From NCBI RefSeq assembly GCF_015351405.1, contig NZ_JADKMY010000002.1, positions 372,001-436,000 on the forward strand: DNA of 64,000 bases, written 5' to 3'. Shown in pieces: positions 44,307 through 54,213 of this stretch. Each line of letters opens with the position of its first letter. Position 1 is the first letter of the stretch. Origin of the DNA: Corynebacterium suicordis DSM 45110 (GTDB lineage: Bacteria; Actinomycetota; Actinomycetes; Mycobacteriales; Mycobacteriaceae). The notes beneath the pieces were generated by a model. It was not told the DNA's origin. It saw only the letters and a program-made list of their open reading frames with translations, and searched no databases. The position numbers and the translations under genes are program-made.

Positions 44307-45128
44307 ATGTCTCACGATCACACTTACCTGCACGGCGAAGGCCACGCCCAGCACGTTCACGCAGCTCGCAGCGCCGAGGATTCCGCCGCCTTCCTCCTTC
44401 CCCACCTCACGGCGGACACGCGCTTGCTGGACGTCGGCTGCGGACCCGGAACCATCACCCTGGATCTGGCCGATCGCATCGCCCAACTCGGCGGCTCCTC
44501 CTCGCAGGTCACCGGCGCCGATTCCTCCGAATCCGCCATTGCTACCGCCCTTAATCTGGCCACTGACCGTGGTTTGGGTACAGAATTTTTTCTTTCCGAC
44601 GCCAGCTCCCTGCCCTTCGAAGACAATTCCTTCGATATCGTCTTCGCCTCCCAGATGCTGCACCACGTATCCGATCCCATCGCCGCCCTCAAAGAATTTA
44701 CGCGAGTCACTCGCCCTGGCGGATTGATCACTAGCCGGGAAATCGATTACGGCGCGATGCTCTGGTACCCGCCCACTCCTGGGCTTTCCCGCTGGCGCGC
44801 AGTGTTCAGCGTGATCTCCGACCTCAACGGAAACCAGCCGAATGCCGGGCGTCACCTTCCCTACTGGTTCACGCAGGCCGGACTGAGTGATCTCACGGTG
44901 AGCTCCAGCAACTGGACCTATGGTTCCGCCGAGGAAAAGCAGACTCTGGCGAGCTCATGGAGTCAGCGCACACAGGAGGAAAACTACCGCGAGCTGGCCG
45001 CCCAGGCACTCGGAGAATCTGCCGATGAGGCGATTGAGCAGATCGTGGACGGTTGGAATACCTGGGCACAAACCCCCGGCTCTCTATTCTTGATGCCGCA
45101 CGTGGAGGTCATCGCGCGCAAGGCTTAA
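44307..45128 (+). CDS. Class I SAM-dependent methyltransferase
   Basis: A 273-residue methyltransferase. Motif I is LLDVGCGPGTITLDLA, the acidic strand is VTGADSSESAI, and the motif after it is FDIVFASQMLHHVSDPIAAL. RPGGLITSREIDYG is the following block. The substrate is unknown; UbiE/menaquinone-type enzymes share this pattern. The frame is open upstream to 43959, but the ATG at 44307 fits the promoter and the fold start. A TGGCGTCG motif copy underlies FFLSDASSL. Confidence 0.88.
   Translation: MSHDHTYLHGEGHAQHVHAARSAEDSAAFLLPHLTADTRLLDVGCGPGTITLDLADRIAQLGGSSSQVTGADSSESAIATALNLATDRGLGTEFFLSDASSLPFEDNSFDIVFASQMLHHVSDPIAALKEFTRVTRPGGLITSREIDYGAMLWYPPTPGLSRWRAVFSVISDLNGNQPNAGRHLPYWFTQAGLSDLTVSSSNWTYGSAEEKQTLASSWSQRTQEENYRELAAQALGESADEAIEQIVDGWNTWAQTPGSLFLMPHVEVIARKA
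44584..44604 (-). repeat. TGGCGTCG motif copy with A-rich tail
   Basis: On the minus strand TGGCGTCG is followed by GAAAGAAAAAATTC. It lies inside the methyltransferase gene. Confidence 0.6.
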
Positions 45129-45131
45129 CGC

Positions 45132-45213
45132 GATATTCCTAGCGCGCAGTATCCCTAGCGACCGGATGCCCCTAGTGCCCGATACCCGTAGCGCCCGGTA
45201 TCCCTAACGCCCG
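45132..45213. repeat. Five degenerate 16-17-bp tandem repeats
   Basis: Units share the form GATACCCCTAGCGCCCG (for example GTATCCCTAGCGACCG, GATGCCCCTAGTGCCC, GATACCCGTAGCGCCCG, GTATCCCTAACGCCCG). They fill the gap between two convergent genes and include the last codons and stop of the enoyl-CoA hydratase gene. Each unit contains CTAG or CTAA. Confidence 0.75.
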
Positions 45214-45971
45214 GTGAATTTCGGCGCGCGGCGCTCCTTGCGAGCTGCCCGCGCCTCCTTCACATCTTCGCTGGCCCACGCGGCGTAGAAGAGCTTTTCC
45301 AGAGATTCATCCTGGGAGGGATCGGGTGAGTTAAGGACCCGCTTGGAGTGCTCCATGGACAGCGGTGACAACGCAGCCATGGAGTGGGCGTAGTCGAGAG
45401 CTGTGGCGTCGTCCCCAATCTTGACCGCAAACCCCAGTGCCACCGCCTGCTCACTGCCCACCTTGGCCGCGCCAATCATCACGTTGCGCGCCACGGCACC
45501 ACCGAGCATTTCCTTGAGGCGCTCGTGCGTCCACGCATCCAGCGCGAAACCGTGCTCTGCGGCCGGCACCCAGATCGCGGCCTTTTCGCCGAATACGCGC
45601 AGGTCGCAGGCCAATAGCAATTGGCATCCGGCACCCACCGCCGGGCCTTGCACGTCCGCAATCACGGGTAGTGGGCTATTGGTAATGGCCTGAAGCATCT
45701 GCGTGATTGATTCGAAAAACTCCGTGGCATACACTCCCCCGGCCAGGTCCGCGCCTGCGCAAAAGGCTGGGCCCTGCGCGCGCAGCAAGATCGCGCGCAC
45801 GGGCTGCCCAGCCTCCCCAGCTGGCGCGCCAGCAACGTCCGGCGAACCAGCGAATCCCCGCACGGCCTCGGCAATCTTCTGAGCCTTCGCCGCATCCAAC
45901 GCGTTGCGCCGATCCGGATCATTCAACGTGATGATGCCGATAGCGCCATCGCGCCCCACTTCCACAGTCAT
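45204..45971 (-). CDS. Enoyl-CoA hydratase/isomerase family protein
   Basis: A 255-residue crotonase-fold protein, probably of fatty-acid or branched-chain acyl-CoA metabolism. LNDPDRRNALDAAKAQKIAE opens the fold, RAQGPAFCAGADLAGG forms the first part of the oxyanion hole, and ADVQGPAVGAGCQLLLACDL the second. The usual catalytic Glu after the second hole is not obvious in the stretch FGEKAAIWVPAAEHGF, so it may be an atypical member (EchA6-like). TAGAGT lies 6 nt before the ATG. Its 3' end lies in the tandem repeats. Confidence 0.85.
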   Translation of the reverse strand: MTVEVGRDGAIGIITLNDPDRRNALDAAKAQKIAEAVRGFAGSPDVAGAPAGEAGQPVRAILLRAQGPAFCAGADLAGGVYATEFFESITQMLQAITNSPLPVIADVQGPAVGAGCQLLLACDLRVFGEKAAIWVPAAEHGFALDAWTHERLKEMLGGAVARNVMIGAAKVGSEQAVALGFAVKIGDDATALDYAHSMAALSPLSMEHSKRVLNSPDPSQDESLEKLFYAAWASEDVKEARAARKERRAPKFTGR

Positions 45972-45977
45972 AAACTC

Positions 45978-45983
45978 ACTCTA
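45978..45983 (-). promoter_or_regulatory. -10 box, leaderless promoter of the enoyl-CoA hydratase gene
   Basis: TAGAGT on the minus strand, 6 nt before the ATG at 45971. Confidence 0.45.
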
Positions 45984-46111
45984 TCCGTGTTGAGGTGCGC
46001 ACTACCTGGATTCTTCCCGGTCAGCCCCACCCTGCAAAGTGCGCGCATGCCAGGCGCACGTTGCACAGGGGGGGAAGATTCATTTCAGGTCGACAAACCG
46101 TTGCGTTTATA

Positions 46112-46124
46112 CAACACTATGTTG
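46112..46124. promoter_or_regulatory. Inverted repeat, likely self-operator of the XRE regulator
   Basis: CAACA-CTA-TGTTG, with the second arm ending one base before the ATG of the regulator gene and TTTATA just upstream. Binding here would block transcription of the whole operon. Confidence 0.45.
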
Positions 46125-46125
46125 C

Positions 46126-46419
46126 ATGTCCCCCCGTAAGAAACCCGAGCGACCAATCCACAACCGGATTCGCGTGTTGCGTGCTGAACGGGACATGTCA
46201 CGCGCCACACTTGCCAATCTCATCGACGTCAACCCCCAATCCATCGGCGCCATCGAACGCGGAGATCACTCTCCGAGTCTCGACCTCGCCTTCAAGATCT
46301 GCGAGGTTTTTGAACTCCCAGTCGAAGCCGTATTCAGTCGGAAATCCTTCCACCCCATGTCCACCGAAATCTACAACTCCCTTCCATTCCACGCGGGAGT
46401 CGGAAAGGAAAACTCATGA
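46126..46419 (+). CDS. XRE-family transcriptional regulator
   Basis: A 97-residue DNA-binding protein consisting of a single helix-turn-helix domain: IRVLRAERDMSRATLANLIDV, NPQSIGAIERGDHSPSLDLAF, KICEVFELPVEAVF. It resembles the short YgzD-type regulators that sit before ABC transporter genes. The frame is open to 46039, but the Met at 46126 (MSPRKKPERP) starts the fold and follows the operator-like repeat. Its stop overlaps the next start in ATGA, so the operon is translationally coupled. Confidence 0.88.
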   Translation: MSPRKKPERPIHNRIRVLRAERDMSRATLANLIDVNPQSIGAIERGDHSPSLDLAFKICEVFELPVEAVFSRKSFHPMSTEIYNSLPFHAGVGKENS

Positions 46420-46982
46420 TCGAAGCCCCCTCCAGCCACTTTCGCTCCCGCTCCGCTGCATCAATTCGCTGGCAGAAGAATCAAGAGAAAACCGAGAAGA
46501 TGATCCCCAATTGGCGCACCCCGCAGCGCCAACAACTGCTCATCAACATTTTTATCGGCTCTCTCGGCCTGGGATTCTTCACCGCATTCGCTTTCCTCTT
46601 TTACGTCCCAGCACTCTTCCTGTGGCTCCCCTTCACGGTGATCATGTGCGTTTCCTGGACCATGCTCCGCATCACCATTGGCTCCCGGGATACCGCACCG
46701 CTGGACGTGCTCGATGAATACGAAAGCGCGGTATTGGATCACTGGCGTCGGCGTGCCTACGTCGGAGTGTCCTGGAGCCTGCTGGCAATGGGTGGGCTGC
46801 TGGTTTTCATCGGTGTCTCCCTCGGCCTCGGCGAAACCAGTTCCGAGTTCCTGGGTAAAAACACCTCAAGCTGGATGTACTTCCTCGGCCTGATCAGCCT
46901 GCTGCTCTACATCACCTTTTCATCATTGCCCGCAATTGGGTACGCGAGGAATTTCCCCGCGAGTTACCCCGAAAATAATTAG
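46416..46982 (+). CDS. Four-helix membrane protein of the XRE-ABC operon
   Basis: A 188-residue inner-membrane protein of unknown function. Hydrophobic segments: LLINIFIGSLGLGFFTAFAF, LFLWLPFTVIMCVSWTMLRI, VGVSWSLLAMGGLLVFIGVS and YFLGLISLLLYITFSSLPAI. The layout resembles DUF2178-like proteins next to XRE regulators. It overlaps the regulator gene by 4 nt, and the ABC ATPase gene follows after 15 nt with AGAAAGGA as its ribosome site. Confidence 0.72.
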   Translation: MIEAPSSHFRSRSAASIRWQKNQEKTEKMIPNWRTPQRQQLLINIFIGSLGLGFFTAFAFLFYVPALFLWLPFTVIMCVSWTMLRITIGSRDTAPLDVLDEYESAVLDHWRRRAYVGVSWSLLAMGGLLVFIGVSLGLGETSSEFLGKNTSSWMYFLGLISLLLYITFSSLPAIGYARNFPASYPENN

Positions 46983-46997
46983 AAAGGATTTGCCTCC

Positions 46998-47879
46998 ATG
47001 GAAGCCCTCCACATTGATCACCTCAATAAAAGCTATGGTGACAAACACGTCCTCAAAGACATGACCTTCAGCGTCCATCCGGGCGAGCTCTACGGCTTTG
47101 TCGGATCCAACGGTGCCGGTAAATCCACCACCATGCGTATTGCACTCGGCGTGCTTGCCTCCGATACGGGAGAAGTTCGCCTGGGCGAGAAGCCTATGGA
47201 CGATACGTTGCGTCGAAAAATTGGCTACATGCCGGAAGAACGCGGCCTGTACGCGAAAGAAAAACTGGCCGATCAGCTGGCCTTTTTTGGTCGACTGCAC
47301 GGCATGGACAAGGCGGCGTCGAAGAAGAATGCCGAGAGCCTGCTGGAACGCCTCGGCCTGGGCGAGCGGATGAACGACAAGCTGGACGAGCTCTCCCTGG
47401 GCAACCAGCAGCGCGTGCAGCTGGCCGCGTCGCTGATCCACGATCCGGAGCTGCTGATCCTCGATGAGCCGTTCTCCGGCCTGGACCCCGTGGCCGTCAA
47501 CGTAATGAGCGAGATGCTGCGCGAGCGCGCGAATGAGGGCGTGCCCGTGATTTTCAGCTCCCACCAGCTGGATCTGGTGCAGCGTTTGTGCGACCGCGTG
47601 GGCATCATCGTCAACGGTTCCATGCGCACCGAAGGCACCGTGAACGAGCTGCGCACCCGCGGACCCATCCACTTTGAGGTGCTCACCCCAGCCCGCGGCT
47701 GGTTGCCCGAATGGGCGCGGCTGGTCTCCGAAACTCCCGAATCTGTGCTGGTGGAAGTGGATTCCGTCGAGCGCGATCAAGAACTACTCCAAGCCGCCCT
47801 GAACGCCGGACCTGTGCACGGATTCGGCCGCAAGGTTCCAGATCTCACCGAACTTTTCCGAGAGGTAGTCCAAGCATGA
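46998..47879 (+). CDS. ABC transporter ATP-binding protein (NatA/DUF4162 type)
   Basis: A 293-residue ATPase of an export-type ABC system. Walker A is GSNGAGKSTT and the Q-loop region MPEERGLYAKEK. The signature is LSLGNQQRVQLAAS, Walker B LLILDEPFSGLDP and the switch His lies in IFSSHQLDLV. The C-terminal 80 residues form a DUF4162-like domain. It pairs with the permease that starts within its last codon (ATGA overlap). The cargo is unknown; Na+ or toxic peptide export are family precedents. Confidence 0.92.
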   Translation: MEALHIDHLNKSYGDKHVLKDMTFSVHPGELYGFVGSNGAGKSTTMRIALGVLASDTGEVRLGEKPMDDTLRRKIGYMPEERGLYAKEKLADQLAFFGRLHGMDKAASKKNAESLLERLGLGERMNDKLDELSLGNQQRVQLAASLIHDPELLILDEPFSGLDPVAVNVMSEMLRERANEGVPVIFSSHQLDLVQRLCDRVGIIVNGSMRTEGTVNELRTRGPIHFEVLTPARGWLPEWARLVSETPESVLVEVDSVERDQELLQAALNAGPVHGFGRKVPDLTELFREVVQA

Positions 47880-49066
47880 GCACCCAAAAATACTCCAGCG
47901 CCAACACCATCAAGACGGTCGCTGGCCGCGAAATTTCGGTGCTCCTGCGCTCCAAGGGCATCATGTTCACCATCGCGCTGACCCTCATCTTCACCATCGG
48001 TGGCACCATCGCCGCCAGCTATTTCATGGGCAAGGACGAGGGGCAGCAGAGCCTCGCGGTGGTCGGAATGCCCGCTGATTCCTTTGCGCAGGCCGGCGAC
48101 CTGGACGTTTCTACCGTTGATTCGCCGGATGCGGCCAAGCAAGCTGTTAAAGATGGGACCGACGCCGCCCTTGTCGCCAAAGGCACCGGCCCAGAAGCTA
48201 CATATGAGCTGTTCAGCGACGGCACCGCGGATCCCGAAATCGTCAGTTCGGTGAGCACCGTGCTTGCGGCCAACGCACAGAACTCAGCGCTGGAATCCCT
48301 GAATGTGAACCCGCAGGACTTCAATGCGGCTCTGCCGGCCAGCACGTTCACTCCCGTGGACATCAGCAAGGATGACTCCACCGAAGCCAATATTGGCGCG
48401 GTTGTCACGGTGTTGATCGGCGTGAGCTTGCTGAGCTTCATCATCATGCTGTTCGCGGGCAATATCGGTTCTCGCGTTACGGAGGAGAAGTCCTCCCGCG
48501 TGGTGGAGATCATCCTCGCATCCGTGCGTCCGCTGGACTTCTTGGCGGGCAAACTGCTGGCGAATGCACTGATGGGCATCGCTGCCAGCGTGCTGATCCT
48601 GGGCGCTGGAGCGATTGCAGTGTCCGCCACCGGACTGCTGGATGATTTCGAACTGGACCTCACCGTGATGCCGATGATGGCATTGTCCTTCATCCTCGGA
48701 TTGTTGTTCTTCGGCGGCCTGTACGCTGCTGCCGGCTCGATGGTTTCCCGCACCGAAGACCTCCAGTCCACCCAGGCCCCGATCCTCATCTTCGTGATGG
48801 GCATGATTTACGCGCCGCTATTCGGCTGGTCCATGCTGGATTCCACCGTGATGCAGGTACTGACCTGGATTCCGCCATTCAGCTTGACCGTGGCGCCGGT
48901 ACAGTATGCGAGCGGAAATATGAGCATGCCGATGGTTATGGCCTCCTTCGCTGTGGCGGCCGTCGCCACTGTGCTGGTGATGCTGCTGGTGGCCAAGATT
49001 TACCGAAACGCCATCCTGCACAACGGCTCCAAGCTGACGTGGGCGAAGGCGCTGAAGGGCTCCTAG
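47876..49066 (+). CDS. ABC-2 type permease (NatB-like)
   Basis: A 396-residue membrane subunit of the adjacent ABC exporter. It has one N-terminal helix (GIMFTIALTLIFTIGGTIAA), an extracellular domain of about 150 residues, then five C-terminal helices. RVTEEKSSRVVEIILASVRP is the coupling-helix signature of NatB-type permeases. The frame is open upstream to 47711 but the ATG at 47876 (MSTQKYSSAN) overlaps the ATPase stop codon. Last gene of the XRE operon. Confidence 0.9.
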   Translation: MSTQKYSSANTIKTVAGREISVLLRSKGIMFTIALTLIFTIGGTIAASYFMGKDEGQQSLAVVGMPADSFAQAGDLDVSTVDSPDAAKQAVKDGTDAALVAKGTGPEATYELFSDGTADPEIVSSVSTVLAANAQNSALESLNVNPQDFNAALPASTFTPVDISKDDSTEANIGAVVTVLIGVSLLSFIIMLFAGNIGSRVTEEKSSRVVEIILASVRPLDFLAGKLLANALMGIAASVLILGAGAIAVSATGLLDDFELDLTVMPMMALSFILGLLFFGGLYAAAGSMVSRTEDLQSTQAPILIFVMGMIYAPLFGWSMLDSTVMQVLTWIPPFSLTVAPVQYASGNMSMPMVMASFAVAAVATVLVMLLVAKIYRNAILHNGSKLTWAKALKGS

Positions 49067-49128
49067 CCAGCGTCTTACTCCCTGGCTGGCCGGCACCCCC
49101 CTCAACCAGCCAGCCAGCCCACCAACAG

Positions 49129-49152
49129 ACGAACGTCCCGAATACCCGCACC
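49129..49152 (+). repeat. Flanking repeat, copy A
   Basis: A 24-bp sequence starting ACGAACGTCCCGAATACC and ending CGCACC. It matches copy B (50445-50468) at 21 of 24 positions, and both lie outside the nuclease-like gene, in the same orientation. Confidence 0.55.
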
Positions 49153-49292
49153 GGCACCTCCAAAAGCCCAGCTCATGAGATCCGGCTTGCGGGTAATCCC
49201 GACGATCGTCCCCAACGATCCTCAGCTATCTTTCCCCGTCGCACAACCCACCACTGCGATTACCAACACCGCCACACAACCCACCACCAGAA

Positions 49293-50330
49293 CTAACGTC
49301 TCAAAAACCCCTCGTCCCCTCGGACTTTCCACGCTTTCCCTCGCGCAGAGACCCTCACGTCACTGAGATCCACCGGCCGTTCATCCCACTGTGCGAGCCG
49401 CAGCTTCAGCGCACGAACCCACGAGCCGTCCCGGAAACTGGATTTATCCACGCGGACCACGGTAAATCCCTCGTTCAGGATCAGCCGCTCGCGTTGCCGT
49501 TCCGCCCGGATACTCTCCTCTCCCTGATAGTCTCCCGCATAATCTAGATCCGCCTCGCGATGCTTGCTCTCCCCGTCGTACTCCACCACCACTCCATTGG
49601 CGAACATGAAATCCACGCGGCCGAGAAATTTCCCATCCGCCCGAAAGATAGAAACCTGCTGATAAGGCGCTCGAAGCCCCGCCAGTTTCATGAGGACCTT
49701 CAGCTCAGACTCTCGCGGGCTTTCGGACCAGCGCGTGATCAGATTCAGCGCTTCCTTCGCCCGTGGCGCCCCATGAGCACGCCTGGCGAAGGCACCCTTC
49801 ACCTCATCCATATTGATCAGTCCACGATGCAGTGCATCCTCCGCGGCAACCACAGCCTGCTCAATCCCGTGCCATCTCGCCAGCTGCGCGCATGCCTCCG
49901 CCACCCCACATACTTTTATTTCCCCATATCCCCAACTCAACGCCCTCGACCGGCGCACCACGTCCGTCGAAACCATCCGATGCATGACCGCCCGGCCCGC
50001 TACCTCCGTGCGCTCTTGCCGGGGAGATTCAGTATGCCCTAGCTCCACCTCTTCTCTTTCTTTCTTTCGACGCCACCTCGTCACCTCAGCAAGCCCATAT
50101 ACCCAGGCAGCTGATCGACCCACCACCAGACACTGTGGCCTGGCTACAGCCGCAGCCGCAATGCACATTCCGTAGTCCGCGAGCTCTCTATACGGGAGTG
50201 TCTGGGAATCTACGTAAACGCCTCTTTCCAACTTGGTCAGGGAACCTGCGCTGGCCATCTGAAATATCTTCCGCCTATGTTTCGGCTCCTTGCCCCGCGT
50301 TGAGATCAACGGCCCCCCAGCCTGGTTCAT
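49293..50330 (-). CDS. DUF559/Vsr-like restriction-endonuclease-fold protein
   Basis: A 345-residue protein common in corynebacteria but of unknown function. The N-terminal half resembles the AbiEi-type winged-helix region (LERGVYVDSQTL, VVGRSAAWVYGLAEV). The C-terminal 120 residues look like a PD-(D/E)XK nuclease: LGRVDFMFANGVVVEYDGES supplies Asp, Glu and the following Lys, then RAERQRERLILNEGFTVVRV. The ATG at 50330 (MNQAGG) is preferred over 50339 because TAGGAT lies 7 nt before it. Direct repeats stand on both sides. A lone nuclease or antitoxin-like defence role is inference. Confidence 0.75.
   Translation of the reverse strand: MNQAGGPLISTRGKEPKHRRKIFQMASAGSLTKLERGVYVDSQTLPYRELADYGMCIAAAAVARPQCLVVGRSAAWVYGLAEVTRWRRKKEREEVELGHTESPRQERTEVAGRAVMHRMVSTDVVRRSRALSWGYGEIKVCGVAEACAQLARWHGIEQAVVAAEDALHRGLINMDEVKGAFARRAHGAPRAKEALNLITRWSESPRESELKVLMKLAGLRAPYQQVSIFRADGKFLGRVDFMFANGVVVEYDGESKHREADLDYAGDYQGEESIRAERQRERLILNEGFTVVRVDKSSFRDGSWVRALKLRLAQWDERPVDLSDVRVSARGKAWKVRGDEGFLRR
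50052..50075 (-). repeat. TGGCGTCG motif copy with A-rich tail
   Basis: On the minus strand TGGCGTCG is followed by AAAGAAAGAAAGAGAAG. It encodes WRRKKERE in the nuclease-like gene, in a different frame from other coding copies. Confidence 0.6.
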
Positions 50331-50337
50331 GCTGCTC

Positions 50338-50343
50338 ATCCTA
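50338..50343 (-). promoter_or_regulatory. -10 box, leaderless promoter of the DUF559-like gene
   Basis: TAGGAT on the minus strand, 7 nt before the ATG at 50330 and overlapping the ATG at 50339. Confidence 0.5.
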
Positions 50344-50444
50344 TTTCAGGGGTGCAATGCACGCCATCGCTCCACCAGCACAACCCCCAACCCAGCAGTT
50401 CACCACCAGCACTCCCCTCAGCGCGGCAGCTCACCCCGATCCGT

Positions 50445-50468
50445 ACAAACGTCCCGTATATCCGCACC
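50445..50468 (+). repeat. Flanking repeat, copy B
   Basis: Starts ACAAACGTCCCGTATATCC and ends GCACC; 21 of 24 positions equal copy A. Confidence 0.55.
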
Positions 50469-50517
50469 CACGCCAACAAAATCGCAGTTCGCAGACTGAT
50501 GTCCGCGACTAAGCCCG

Positions 50518-50535
50518 ACGAACGTTCCCCGCACC
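50518..50535 (+). repeat. Flanking repeat, copy C (shortened)
   Basis: ACGAACGTTCCCCGCACC, the same outer parts as copies A and B but about six bases shorter in the middle. Confidence 0.45.
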
Positions 50536-50714
50536 CCGATAAACCACCCACCAGCCCCATAAACCATCAAACAACCACCCCCCACACAACCCCGCACCGC
50601 CCCAAACAGCAAAAACCCGCCACCATGAGCGCATAAGCACACAGCAGCGGGTCACCCGCAAATCAGCGGGTCAGCCGAGATCAGCAGTCAATCTCGGGAA
50701 AAGTGGAAGAGAAT

Positions 50715-51077
50715 CTAGCTTTGGGCGTCGAGAAGATCAATGATGAAGACCAACGTCCGGCCAGAAAGAGGATGACCCATGCCCGCTGGGCCGTAAGCCA
50801 ACTCTGGGGGGATGGTCAGCTGGCGGCGTCCGCCGACCTTCATGCCGGGGATACCTTCCTGCCAACCCTGGATCAGGCCATTGAGTGGGAACTTGATGGA
50901 CTGTCCGCGATCCCATGAGGAATCGAACTCTTCGCCGGACTCGAAGTCCACGCCAACGTAGTGCACTTCCACCATGCCGCCTGCCAGCGCTTCTGGGCCT
51001 TCGCCCACGCTCAGGTCTTCGATGATCAATTCTGCTGGCGCGGGGCCGGTCTGGGCGGGAATTTGTGGCTTGCTCAT
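50715..51077 (-). CDS. fkbA: FKBP-type peptidyl-prolyl cis-trans isomerase
   Basis: A 120-residue cytoplasmic prolyl isomerase, protein-folding helper. VEVHYVGVDFESGEEFDSSW and GMKVGGRRQLTIPPELAYG are the two FKBP signatures, and PLSGRTLVFIIDLLDAQS is the last strand. The ATG at 51077 (MSKPQIPAQ) has AGGAG 7 nt upstream; the frame opens 13 codons earlier. It follows gltA on the same strand, the order I recall from C. glutamicum (fkbA next to gltA). Confidence 0.95.
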   Translation of the reverse strand: MSKPQIPAQTGPAPAELIIEDLSVGEGPEALAGGMVEVHYVGVDFESGEEFDSSWDRGQSIKFPLNGLIQGWQEGIPGMKVGGRRQLTIPPELAYGPAGMGHPLSGRTLVFIIDLLDAQS

Positions 51078-51290
51078 GGGAGTACTCCTTGTATGTCTCG
51101 TGGTCTGGCACCACACAGCCGGGGTACCCGGCCATTGGGTTTAGTGCCATGGCGACTGATATCAATCGCCGGTTTTCGAACACGAATCTCACCTAGCGTA
51201 ACAAAAAGTCCCGCTGCCTCCGTGCAAAACTGCTGCAGGAAGTACGCGGGACTGTGACTTTCCCCAGTTGGGAGGGGAAAGAAACCGGGA

Positions 51291-52571
51291 TTAAGGCAGC
51301 TTGCGCTCTGGGTATCCAGTGTAGATCTGGCGAGGACGGTTGATCTTCGCGGTTGGATCGTTGATCTGCTCTAGGTAGTGAGCGATCCAGCCTGGCAGGC
51401 GACCCATTGCGAACAGGACGGTGAAGAAGTCCGTTGGGAAGCCCATGGCGCGGTAGATCAGGCCGGTGTAGAAGTCCACGTTCGGGTAGAGCTTGCGCTC
51501 GATGAAGTAGTCATCAGCCAGCGCGATCTCTTCCAGCTTCATGGCCAGGTCCAGCAGGTGATCGCCACCGAGGTGATCGAGGATCTCGTGTGCGGATTCC
51601 TTGACGATGGCAGCACGTGGGTCGTAGTTCTTGTACACGCGGTGGCCGAAGCCCATGAGCTTCACGCCAGGCTCCTTGTTCTTGACTCGCTCCATGAAGT
51701 CGGTGGCGTCGCCACCGTTATCGTGGATCTCCTCAAGCATTTCCAGAACAGCCTGGTTAGCGCCACCGTGCAGCGGGCCGGACAGCGCGTTGATACCAGC
51801 CGCGATGGAAACGAAGATGTTGGCCTGGGAAGAACCAACCATGCGCACGGTAGAGGTGGAGCAGTTCTGCTCGTGGTCTGCGTGCAGGATGAGCAGCTTG
51901 TCCAGCGCCTTGGTCAGGATTGGATCCTGCTCGTAGTCCTCAGTCGGGTAGCCGAACATGTTGCGCAGGAAGTTCTCGCGCGCGTTCAGCTTGTTGTCTG
52001 GGTACATGTATGGCTTGCCCTTGGACGCGCGGTAGGCGTAAGCAGCGAGCATTGGAACCTTGGCCATCAGGCGGTAGGTGTTGAGCTTCTGGAAATCCTC
52101 GTTCAGGGGATCCAGGCTGTCCTGGTAATAGGTGGACAGGATGTTCACGGAGGATGCCATCACGCTCATTGGGTGGGCATCGCGTGGGAACACGCGGAAC
52201 TGGGACTTGAAGTCCTCGTCCAGCAGGGTGTGCTTCCGGATGTTCTGGTTGAACTCTTCCAGCTGCTCAGAGTTAGGCAGTTCGCCGTTGATCAGCAGGT
52301 AGGAGACTTCGTTGAAGGTGGCCTTGTTGGCCAGATCTGCAATGTCGTATCCGCGGTAGCGCAGGATTCCGGCGTCGCCATCGATGTAGGTGATGGCGGA
52401 TTTGGTGGATCCGGTGTTCACGTATCCGGGATCCAGGGTGGTCAGACCCGTGGTGGCCAGCATCTTGCCAAGCGCTACACCGTCGTTGCCTTCGGTGGCC
52501 TTGACGATGTCCATTTCGTATTCTCCACCTGGGTAGTGGAGGACGGCCTTTTCTGCATTTTCGGAAGCCAT
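51291..52571 (-). CDS. gltA: Citrate synthase
   Basis: Condenses oxaloacetate with acetyl-CoA, the entry step of the TCA cycle. The protein has 426 residues. Catalytic region: CSTSTVRMVGSSQANIFVSI, GPLHGGANQAVLEML (His) and MGFGHRVYKNYDPRA (His), then the Asp in PNVDFYTGLIYRAMG. The length and sequence fit the hexameric type found in C. glutamicum. AAAGGGA precedes the ATG. It is divergent from serC across a 395-bp gap that holds a palindrome. Confidence 0.98.
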   Translation of the reverse strand: MASENAEKAVLHYPGGEYEMDIVKATEGNDGVALGKMLATTGLTTLDPGYVNTGSTKSAITYIDGDAGILRYRGYDIADLANKATFNEVSYLLINGELPNSEQLEEFNQNIRKHTLLDEDFKSQFRVFPRDAHPMSVMASSVNILSTYYQDSLDPLNEDFQKLNTYRLMAKVPMLAAYAYRASKGKPYMYPDNKLNARENFLRNMFGYPTEDYEQDPILTKALDKLLILHADHEQNCSTSTVRMVGSSQANIFVSIAAGINALSGPLHGGANQAVLEMLEEIHDNGGDATDFMERVKNKEPGVKLMGFGHRVYKNYDPRAAIVKESAHEILDHLGGDHLLDLAMKLEEIALADDYFIERKLYPNVDFYTGLIYRAMGFPTDFFTVLFAMGRLPGWIAHYLEQINDPTAKINRPRQIYTGYPERKLP

Positions 52572-54097
<1,526 letters not shown>

Positions 54098-54115
54098 TTC
54101 GAAGTTTTTTGCAAT

Positions 54116-54155
54116 CGCGCGCGGCGAAGGGACTGTTGCTCCCACGCCGCGCGCG
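54116..54155 (+). terminator. Hairpin after serC
   Basis: CGCGCGCGGCG, 18-nt loop, CGCCGCGCGCG, then TTGCGTTT: an 11-bp GC-only stem. Confidence 0.75.
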
Positions 54156-54213
54156 TTGCGTTTACTAAGGTAGAACCACTATCTACTTCCCCGATTCACC
54201 CAGGAGGCCCCCT

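Larger units (their letters stand above)
50344..50714. other. Intergenic region with flanking repeats
   Basis: 371 bases without a gene. The sequence is C- and A-rich on the plus strand with many CACC and CCAC runs. It contains repeat copies B (50445-50468) and C (50518-50535). Confidence 0.5.
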
